6,563 bases of DNA from Actinomycetota bacterium (GTDB taxonomy: Bacteria; Actinomycetota; Thermoleophilia; Solirubrobacterales; Solirubrobacteraceae), in NCBI GenBank assembly GCA_005883905.1, contig VAYD01000173.1, positions 1 through 6,563 of the forward strand, written 5' to 3'. The notes below the pieces were generated by a model, which saw only the letters and a list, made by a program, of their open reading frames with translations, was not told where the DNA came from and did not search any database. The position numbers and the translations under genes are program-made. Below, piece by piece: positions 1 through 5,048 of this stretch. How positions within the stretch are numbered: position 1 is the stretch's first letter; each line of letters opens with the position of its first letter.

Positions 1-201
1 TTCGTCGGCCGAACGCTCGACGTGCTCGTCGAGGGTCAGTCGCGCAACGACCCAGCGAAGCTGCGCGGCCGCACGACGCACAACAAGGTCGTCAACTTCG
101 AGGGGCTCGCGCAGCCCGGCGACCTCGTGCCCGTTGAGATCACGTCGGCAACGAGTCAGACGCTCGCCGGCGCTGCATCGCTGCTCGCTCAAGCGCGCTG
201 A
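1..201 (+). CDS. miaB: tRNA-2-methylthio-N6-dimethylallyladenosine synthase MiaB, C-terminal end (5' partial)
   Basis: The window opens in frame 1 inside a gene that ends with TGA at 199-201, leaving 66 residues. The visible part begins FVGRTLDVLVEG and continues through LRGRTTHNKVVNFEG, then DLVPVEITSATSQTLAG. This is the TRAM RNA-binding domain that closes MiaB proteins; the phrase RGRT-HNK-VNFEG is typical of the family. MiaB is a radical SAM, two-[4Fe-4S] cytoplasmic enzyme that adds a methylthio group to i6A37 of tRNAs reading UNN codons. The radical SAM and UPF0004 domains lie upstream of the window. The related enzymes MtaB and RimO also end in TRAM domains, but this wording fits MiaB best, and a miaA gene lies on the same strand about 4 kb downstream, as in the actinobacterial recA-recX-miaB-miaA-dapF region. 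The next gene starts 33 nt after the stop. Confidence 0.88.
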   Translation, partial: FVGRTLDVLVEGQSRNDPAKLRGRTTHNKVVNFEGLAQPGDLVPVEITSATSQTLAGAASLLAQAR

Positions 202-221
202 AAGCCCGTCCGCCCACTGTG

Positions 222-235
222 CGAACATACGTTCG
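222..235. promoter_or_regulatory. Putative LexA operator (SOS box) overlapping the radical SAM start
   Basis: CGAACATACGTTCG is an interrupted palindrome in which 6 of 7 base pairs are symmetric. It matches the CGAAC-N4-GTTCG core of the mycobacterial SOS box (TCGAAC-N4-GTTCGA) and the related Bacillus box. The outer T/A pair is not kept (G at 221, T at 236). The last G of the box is the first base of the GTG start at 235, so bound repressor would block initiation of transcription at or just before the gene. A TAnnnT hexamer (TACGTT, 228-233) lies inside the box, but I see no good -35 element. LexA binding is inferred from sequence match only. Confidence 0.6.
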
Positions 236-1266
236 TGCGATGGGACAACCTCAAGCTCGAAGCCGAGGCCGAGAGCCGCCTTCCGGGCTATCGCGAGGCG
301 GTCATCCGCACCTTCGATGCACCGGAGGCACTGGACACCCGGTTCTACGAGGTCTACGCGAAGTCGGCGATCAACAAGGTGCCCGCGGCATCCCGCATGC
401 CGTTCCGATACACCATAAATCCGTACCGGGGATGCACCCATTCCTGCAAGTTCTGCTTTGCCCGTCCTACGCACGTGTATCTCGGGTGGAACGCCGGCCG
501 AGATTTCGAGCGCGAGATCGTCGTGAAAGTGAATGTCCCCGAGGTGCTGCGGGCCGAGTTGCGCAAACCGTCGTGGAAGCGCGAGCACATTGCGATGGGG
601 ACGAACACCGACCCGTACCAGTGGTGTGAGTCCAAGTACCGGCTGATGCCCGGGATCTGGGAGGCGATGCGGGACTTCCGCAACCCCTGCTCGGTGCTGA
701 CGAAGTCGCCGCTGCTGCTGCGCGACCTGGAGCTGATGAAGGAGATCGCGGCGGTGACGGACATCCACGCGAACCTGTCGATCCCGACGCTCGACGAGAA
801 GCCGTGGCGCGCGAGCGAGCCGCACACTCCGCATCCGCGCAAGCGCATCGAGGCGGTGGCGGAGCTGAACCGCGCCGGGATCCCGACGGGCGTCCTGATC
901 GCGCCGCTGATGCCCGGCATCAACGACAGCCCGAAGCAGGTCGAGGCGATCCTGCAGGCCTGCGCCGACGCGGGCGCCACGAGCATCGGCGGCATCGCGC
1001 TGCATCTGCGCGGCGAGGTGCGTCAGGTCTTCATGGACTGGCTGCGCAGCTACCGGCCGGACCTCGTCGAGCGCTACGAGGAGCTCTACGCGCGCGGCGC
1101 ATATGTCTCGCGCGAGGAGAGCGACCGGATCCAGCGTCTGCTGCGGAGCGCGAAGCGCGATCCCGAGACGCGTCTCGGGGTCCGCTCGATGCGCGGAGTC
1201 TGCGAGCCCACCGAAAAGCCCGGTTCATCGGGAGCGCGACGGGTAGTGCAGGAGTCGTTGTTCTGA
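235..1266 (+). CDS. Rv2578c-family radical SAM protein (SplB-like, function unknown)
   Basis: A 343-residue protein that opens MRWDN, the usual opening of Rv2578c-type proteins. This and the loss of conserved N-terminal sequence from later starts favour the GTG at 235. There is no Shine-Dalgarno sequence and little room for one, so the message may be leaderless. Residues 56-80 hold PFRYTINPYRGC followed by the CX3CX2C cluster site (C67, C71, C74), which binds the SAM-cleaving [4Fe-4S] cluster. GTNTDPYQ at 122-129 is a second family hallmark, and the TIM-barrel core runs to about 290. The protein falls in the COG1533 group with spore photoproduct lyase (SplB), a DNA repair enzyme, but its own substrate is unknown. 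Two features point to DNA repair: an SOS-box-like palindrome at the start, and a C-terminal QESLF (residues 339-343) after a variable, probably flexible tail, matching the beta-clamp-binding consensus. Codon third positions are richer in A/T in the first ~122 codons and in the tail than in the middle. Confidence 0.9.
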   Translation: MRWDNLKLEAEAESRLPGYREAVIRTFDAPEALDTRFYEVYAKSAINKVPAASRMPFRYTINPYRGCTHSCKFCFARPTHVYLGWNAGRDFEREIVVKVNVPEVLRAELRKPSWKREHIAMGTNTDPYQWCESKYRLMPGIWEAMRDFRNPCSVLTKSPLLLRDLELMKEIAAVTDIHANLSIPTLDEKPWRASEPHTPHPRKRIEAVAELNRAGIPTGVLIAPLMPGINDSPKQVEAILQACADAGATSIGGIALHLRGEVRQVFMDWLRSYRPDLVERYEELYARGAYVSREESDRIQRLLRSAKRDPETRLGVRSMRGVCEPTEKPGSSGARRVVQESLF

Positions 1267-1273
1267 GGCACCC

Positions 1274-1291
1274 GCTGTAACCGCCTACAGC
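1274..1291. repeat. Short inverted repeat between radical SAM gene and mscS
   Basis: GCTGTA (1274-1279) and TACAGC (1286-1291) form a perfect 6-bp inverted repeat around a 6-nt spacer, just after the radical SAM stop. No T-run follows, so it is not a convincing intrinsic terminator. It could be a weak RNA hairpin, a small operator or chance. GGAGG at 1293-1297 follows at once and lies 15 nt before the mscS ATG, which is long for a ribosome binding site; AAAGAGAG (1305-1312) directly abuts the ATG. Confidence 0.3.
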
Positions 1292-1312
1292 CGGAGGCGT
1301 TCGTAAAGAGAG

Positions 1313-2230
1313 ATGGTTCAAAAGCTGTTTGAAACCCGTAGTCATTCCTGGCGCGAGGCCGGCCTCGCGCGGCAGCTGTCCGCCCGTGCGGTGAAGCGCG
1401 CGCGGATCCAGCTGTTCGTGCTGATCCCGATCGGCATCGCGACCTACGTCCTCTACCGCCACCGCGAGCAGTTGTTCGGCGTGGACACACCGGCGCGCGT
1501 CGTTGCCGCGGCGCTGCTGCTGGCGATCGGCTGGCAGGTCGCCCGCGACGTCGGCCGCTCGGTCGGCCCGGCCATGTTCCGACGCATGGATCCCGCGACC
1601 GCGGGGACCGCCGGCTTCCTGATGCGCCTGTTGACGATCCTGTTCGTCTTCGTCATCGCGATGCGCGTCGTGGGGCTCGATCCGCGCACGCTCGCCGTCG
1701 GCGGCGCGTTCACCGCAGTGATCTTCGGTCTCGCGGCACAGCAGACCCTTGGCAACCTGATCGCGGGCACCGTGCTGCTGAGCGCGCGTCCGTTCAAGGT
1801 CGGCGACCGCGTCCGCCTGCAGGGCGGTCAGGTGGGCGGCCAGATCGAGGGCGTCGTCAGCTCGCTCGGCCTGCTCTACACGACCTTCGCGAGCGGCGAG
1901 GACTCGATCATGGTCCCCAACAGCGTCGTGCTGAACGTCGCCGTGGTCCCGCTGCGCGAGCCCGAGGGCGTCGACCTGCGCGCACGGCTGCCCGCCGACG
2001 TCGCGCCGAGCGAGGTCCAGGCGCTGCTGCAGGAGAACGTCCAGACGCCGATGCGCGACGTCCCGCGCATCCTGCTCGAGGAGCTCGACGGCGACGAGGT
2101 CGTCGTGCGCATCCAGGCGACCCCGGAGCGCGCGGCCGACGGCCCGAAGCTCGCGACCGAGGTGCTGGCCGCCGTCGCGCCGACCGCGCGCGGCGAGCAG
2201 TTCGTCGCCGACGGCGGGCGCGAGCGCTAG
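1313..2230 (+). CDS. MscS-family small-conductance mechanosensitive ion channel
   Basis: A 305-residue inner-membrane protein expected to open under membrane tension and release solutes during hypo-osmotic shock. Hydrophobic segments lie at about 33-48, 62-77 and 102-120. The pore helix and hinge at about 126-157 carry the MscS signature GLAAQQTLGNLIAGTVLL, leading into ARPFKVGDRV, the start of the beta domain (to about 222). An alpha/beta C-terminal domain ends near residue 300. With three or four membrane segments and no large periplasmic domain it is close in size to E. coli MscS (286 residues). The ATG at 1313 is the longest plausible start, 46 nt after the radical SAM stop. GTG at 1391 (residue 27) is an alternative just before the first membrane helix, but it has no better ribosome site. 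It may be co-transcribed with the radical SAM gene. Its stop overlaps that of the convergent SDR gene. Confidence 0.9.
   Translation: MVQKLFETRSHSWREAGLARQLSARAVKRARIQLFVLIPIGIATYVLYRHREQLFGVDTPARVVAAALLLAIGWQVARDVGRSVGPAMFRRMDPATAGTAGFLMRLLTILFVFVIAMRVVGLDPRTLAVGGAFTAVIFGLAAQQTLGNLIAGTVLLSARPFKVGDRVRLQGGQVGGQIEGVVSSLGLLYTTFASGEDSIMVPNSVVLNVAVVPLREPEGVDLRARLPADVAPSEVQALLQENVQTPMRDVPRILLEELDGDEVVVRIQATPERAADGPKLATEVLAAVAPTARGEQFVADGGRER
1315..1336. repeat. AT-rich inverted repeat over the mscS start codons
   Basis: GGTTCAAA (1315-1322) can pair with TTTGAAACC (1328-1336) around a 5-nt loop, leaving one A bulged. The perfect core is TTCAAA/TTTGAA. It begins within the ATG codon of mscS and is AT-rich in otherwise GC-rich DNA. 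In RNA it could partly hide the start codon. If the true mscS start is downstream, it would instead lie in the leader. Confidence 0.3.
1351..1370. repeat. Perfect 20-bp palindrome near the 5' end of mscS
   Basis: The ten bases GCGCGAGGCC (1351-1360) are followed immediately by their exact reverse complement (1361-1370). As RNA this gives an 8-bp, all-GC-rich stem with a CCGG tetraloop. It falls in codons 13-20 of mscS (WREAGLAR region). No T-run follows, so a terminator is unlikely. It could be a protein-binding site, an mRNA structure, or a by-product of GC-rich coding sequence. Confidence 0.5.
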
Positions 2231-2234
2231 CGCT
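2223..2234. repeat. 12-bp palindrome centred on the shared CTAG of two convergent stop codons
   Basis: AGCGCTAGCGCT is a perfect palindrome. Its central CTAG (2227-2230) supplies the TAG stop of mscS (2228-2230) on the + strand and the TAG stop of the SDR gene (2229-2227) on the minus strand. With G-U pairing the transcript of the + strand could form a 6-bp stem around a CUAG loop (2221-2236). Neither side has a clear T-run. It could be a weak two-way terminator or simply tight gene packing; there is no intergenic space here. Confidence 0.45.
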
Positions 2235-3024
2235 TGTCGGCCTGACCCGCGCCGAGCTGGGCGGCGATCTTCTCGCCGCCAAGGCGCCGCTGCAGGCGCG
2301 CCGACACCGACGGCGCGATCGTCGAGAAGCGCGAGCCGAGCTTCATGCCGAGCGGCGCGACGTCGACCTCGCCGCGGTCGTGCTCGATAGCGACGACGAC
2401 GCCGTCGGCGACCTGCTCGGGCGTGCTCGTGCCGACGAAGCCGGGAAGATCGACGCCCGAGTCGGCGAACATGCCGGCGTCGCGGATGAAGCCCGGGAAG
2501 ACGACGCTGACACCGACGCCCGTGCCGTGGAAGTCGCCGCGCAGGCCCTGCCCGAAACCGCGCAGGCCGAACTTCGTCGCGCTGTAGACGCTCGACCCGG
2601 CGCTGCCGGCCTTTCCTGACAGCGACGAGATGAGGACGATGTGGCCCCACTCCTGGGCGAGCATCGTCTCGGCGAGGTGGCGCGCGAGGACCATCGGTGC
2701 GCGCAGGTTCACCTGGATCGCGCGGTCGATCTGCTCGTCGCCGTACTCCATCAGCGGGCCGGAGGCCGGAACCGCCGCGTTGGCAATCAGGAGGTCGATG
2801 TGGCCGACCTCGCCGAGCAGGCGGTCGACCTCCGCGGACTGCTCGAGGTCCACCGCAAGCGCGCGGGCGCCGAGCTCCTGCGCGAGCGGCTCGAGCACGT
2901 CGGTGCGGCGGCCCGTGAGGGTCAGCTGCACGCCGCGGCGGTGCAGCGCCCGCGCGATGGCGTGCCCGATGCCTCCCGTCGCGCCTGTCAGCAGTGCGGT
3001 TCGTCCGGCCAGATGCTTGGTCAC
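2227..3024 (-). CDS. SDR family NAD(P)-dependent oxidoreductase
   Basis: A 265-residue classical short-chain dehydrogenase/reductase, the usual length for the family. The Rossmann nucleotide-binding motif TGATGGIG is at 13-20, GRR at 38-40 (basic residues after strand 2, favouring NADP(H)), D59 at the end of strand 3, and NAA at 82-84. The catalytic tetrad appears complete: N106, S134, Y147 and K151 (YSATK). A PG motif follows in FPGFIRDAG. It should be a soluble cytoplasmic oxidoreductase acting on a carbonyl/alcohol substrate that cannot be named from sequence. The frame stays open upstream, but GTG at 3024 is the best start: it places the Rossmann motif near the N-terminus and overlaps the FIST stop as GTGA, implying translational coupling. 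No clear ribosome site is visible, consistent with coupling. The stop overlaps that of convergent mscS. Confidence 0.9.
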   Translation of the reverse strand: MTKHLAGRTALLTGATGGIGHAIARALHRRGVQLTLTGRRTDVLEPLAQELGARALAVDLEQSAEVDRLLGEVGHIDLLIANAAVPASGPLMEYGDEQIDRAIQVNLRAPMVLARHLAETMLAQEWGHIVLISSLSGKAGSAGSSVYSATKFGLRGFGQGLRGDFHGTGVGVSVVFPGFIRDAGMFADSGVDLPGFVGTSTPEQVADGVVVAIEHDRGEVDVAPLGMKLGSRFSTIAPSVSARLQRRLGGEKIAAQLGAGQADKR

Positions 3025-4169
3025 GGGCCGAATACTGCCAGCGTGGCCGTGAAGCCATGCAGGTGGGCCCGGCCGCCGACCGGGCCGATCTCGCCGGCGG
3101 CGAAGAAACCGGCAACCGGCGCGCCGGCAAGCGCCGCGTCGGCGGTGAGCGCGTCGTGATCGGCCTCGCCGAACATGCCGCGCCCGCGGCCGTTGCACGT
3201 GAACATCAGCGCGCCCGCCGGCGGGAGCCCGCCGAAGCTCGTGCGCTCGCGGTCGAGAACCTCGCGCAGGTCGACGTCCGCGCTCTGCGCGTCGCGGACG
3301 TGCAGGCGCACGACCTGCCCGGGATCGACCTGCGCACCCACGGCGAGCGCGCCGGTGTCGGGGTCGGCGCCGAGCAGCGCCCGCACGAGGAAGTTGCCAC
3401 GCGTGAACTCGGGCATCCCGGAGTCGACCACGAACCCGAGCAGCAGCCCTTCGGCCACCTTCTCGCGCTCCGTCGCCGGCAGCGCCGCGATTGCATCGCG
3501 CAGCGCCGTCAGCGCCGGGCGCCCGGCGAGCTCCTGGATCATGTGGCCCTCGGCGGCGGTGATCGTCATCTCGGGGCCGATCGGCGCGGCGCCCTGCGAG
3601 ACGGCCGGATGGATGTCGACGCCCTCGAACACGACGCCGACGGCGCCGTCTGCCATGACCTCGTCGCCGCAGAACAGGGCCGCGCTGCCGTCGAGGGTGC
3701 GCGCGCTCGAGATGCCGCCGAGGATCGGGATCTCGCCGAGCTCGGCGACAAATGCATCGGCCGGGAACGAGTAGGGATCCGGCAGCAGTACCATCGCCTC
3801 GGGCTCATCGGACGGCAGCCCGACGACCGCGGTCCCGTCCGGCCCGTCGATCGCCTCGGCGTGGAAGACCTCCGCGCTGCCTCCGTCGAGCGCCGCGGCC
3901 CAGACCGCGACCGCCGTGCCCTCCTCGACCTCGCGGCCCGCGCCGAGGACGCCCCCGGCGCCGCAGCCCGCGAGCTGCGGCGGCGCGAGTGCCTCGTCGA
4001 CGCCCTCGAGCGTCGACTCGGGCGACGCCAGGTGGTGGCCGGAGGCGAAGACGAGCGCGATGTCGCAGCGATGGCCGTCGAGTGTCGCGCGGGCGCGCTG
4101 CGATGCCTCGATGGCGCCGGACCGCGGGTCGGGGTCGGTCGACAGGCCGCAGCCGATGCGGACACCCAT
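3021..4169 (-). CDS. FIST N-/C-terminal domain sensory protein (stand-alone)
   Basis: A 382-residue soluble protein made of a FIST_N part (roughly residues 1-200, with LVFASGHHL near 40 and GCGAGGVLGAGREVEEG near 70-85) and a FIST_C part. FIST_C is well marked: FTCNGRGRG (323-331), GFFAAGEIGPVGG (354-366) and HLHGFTA (369-375). FIST domains are predicted sensory domains for small ligands, often fused to kinases or cyclic-di-GMP enzymes. Here there is no output domain, so any signal would have to pass to a partner. The ATG at 4169 begins MGVRIGCG. It faces miaA across only 23 nt, or 47 nt if miaA starts at 4217. A TAnnnT hexamer on the minus strand (4182-4177, TATCGT) could be a -10 element for a nearly leaderless transcript, but no -35 is evident. 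The gene ends inside the start of the SDR gene, so the two form an operon. Ligand and role are unknown. Confidence 0.9.
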   Translation of the reverse strand: MGVRIGCGLSTDPDPRSGAIEASQRARATLDGHRCDIALVFASGHHLASPESTLEGVDEALAPPQLAGCGAGGVLGAGREVEEGTAVAVWAAALDGGSAEVFHAEAIDGPDGTAVVGLPSDEPEAMVLLPDPYSFPADAFVAELGEIPILGGISSARTLDGSAALFCGDEVMADGAVGVVFEGVDIHPAVSQGAAPIGPEMTITAAEGHMIQELAGRPALTALRDAIAALPATEREKVAEGLLLGFVVDSGMPEFTRGNFLVRALLGADPDTGALAVGAQVDPGQVVRLHVRDAQSADVDLREVLDRERTSFGGLPPAGALMFTCNGRGRGMFGEADHDALTADAALAGAPVAGFFAAGEIGPVGGRAHLHGFTATLAVFGP

Positions 4170-4192
4170 GCTCCGGACGATACTCCCGGCCG
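4170..4192. promoter_or_regulatory. Very short divergent region between the FIST gene and miaA
   Basis: Only 23 nt separate the divergent ATG codons at 4169 (minus) and 4193 (plus). The sequence ACGATACT (4177-4184) offers a GATACT hexamer for the + strand and TATCGT for the minus strand, both at distances that would give nearly leaderless messages. No -35 boxes stand out. Promoter assignment here is weak inference; promoters may lie inside the opposite coding region. Confidence 0.25.
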
Positions 4193-5042
4193 ATGCCCGG
4201 TCTTGAGGATGTGCGCGTGCTCGCGCTGTTCGGGCCCACCGGTGTGGGGAAGACCGCGATCGCCATCGCGATCGCGGACCGCCTGCGCGCTCGCGGCGAG
4301 CATCCCGTCGCCGTCTCGGCGGACGCGTTGCAGCTCTACGCCGGGCTCGAGATCCTGACCGGCGCCGCGACCGTGCAGGAGCAGGCGCGGCTCGAGCACC
4401 GCCTGCTCGGGTTCCTGCCGATCGACGCGCGCTGCAGCGCCGGCGAGTTCGCGCAGCTTGCGCACGCCGAGATCGACGGGCTGCTCGCGCAGGGCGCGAC
4501 GCCGATCGTCGTCGGCGGGACGGGGCTGTACCTGCGTGCGGCGCTGGCGGACATGGACCTCAAGCCGCCCCGCGCTGCACGCCGAGCTGGCCCGACGGGC
4601 CCCGTGGGCGGCCGCCGAGATCGCGCCGACCGACCGCCAGCGGATCGTGCGGGCGCTCGAGCTCGATGCGATCGGGGCACTCGAGCCGCCGCCGGCCGCC
4701 AACCAGCTCTGGACGACCGACATGCGACACCCGACGCGGCTGATCGGGCTCGTCATGGAACGCGAGGCCCTGTACGCCCGCATCGAGGCGCGCGTGGACG
4801 CGATGGTCGCGGCGGACGCGATCGCCGAGGTCCGCGCCGCGCACGCGGCGGGCGCATCGCCGAGCGCGCGTCAGGCGCTCGGATTCGACGAGCTCCTCCA
4901 AGGCGACGTCGATGCGATGAAGCGCCGCACGCGCAACTACGCCAAGCGCCAGCTGACGTGGATGCGCAAGCTGCCTGGGGTCGAGCTCGTGGACGTGAGC
5001 GGGCGCGAGCCGGACGATGTAGCGCGCGAACTGGTGGGATAA
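4193..5042 (+). pseudogene. miaA: tRNA dimethylallyltransferase MiaA, reading frame broken
   Basis: MiaA transfers a dimethylallyl group from DMAPP to A37 of tRNAs reading UNN codons, making i6A, the substrate of MiaB. The first part reads in one frame from 4193: P-loop GPTGVGKT (14-21), the SADALQLYAGLEILTG segment with the conserved catalytic-region Asp, a SAGEF motif, and GGTGLYLRAALADMDLKPP ending near 4570. The homology then jumps to the next frame at about 4569-4575 and runs to TAA at 5040-5042. That part includes ALHAELARRAPWAAAEIAPTDRQ, RIVRALEL, ALGFDELL and RRTRNYAKRQLTWMRKLPGV. The two parts also lack about 18-20 residues usually found between them. One deletion of length 2 mod 3 would explain both; a sequencing error at the C-run (4568-4571) explains only the frame. 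Residue loss falls in the helical tRNA-binding flap. GTG at 4217, 7 nt after GAGGA, is an alternative start. dapF follows after 6 nt. Confidence 0.85.
4205..4209 (+). promoter_or_regulatory. Candidate ribosome binding site for an alternative miaA start
   Basis: GAGGA lies 7 nt before GTG at 4217, which would begin the protein MLALFGPTGVGKT. The upstream ATG at 4193 has no comparable site. This makes 4217 a serious candidate for the real start, shortening MiaA by 8 residues without touching any motif and widening the divergent gap to 47 nt. Confidence 0.4.
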
Positions 5043-5048
5043 CGCCCC

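Noticed and set aside
219..629. Alternative open frame over the start of the radical SAM gene, beginning at a GTG at 219
   Set aside because: It is out of frame with the MRWDN...CX3CX2C protein and has no motif of its own.
1274..1291. Possible rho-independent terminator after the radical SAM gene
   Set aside because: The stem is only 6 bp with a 6-nt loop and no T-run follows, so it is listed as an inverted repeat rather than a terminator.
1031..3130. Very long open frame on the minus strand (699 codons) across the radical SAM, mscS and SDR genes
   Set aside because: Its translation is low-complexity, rich in Arg, Ala and Asp, and it runs antisense or out of frame to three genes with clear family motifs. 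Such frames are common in GC-rich DNA.
4256..4275. Two GCGATCGC octamers close together
   Set aside because: They encode the AIAIAIA stretch after the MiaA P-loop and follow from Ala/Ile codon choice; there is no sign of a genome-wide repeat such as cyanobacterial HIP1 in this window.
2994..4358. Long + strand open frame (454 codons) opposite the FIST gene
   Set aside because: The FIST reading on the minus strand has full domain motifs; this frame is its antisense shadow with no recognisable motif.
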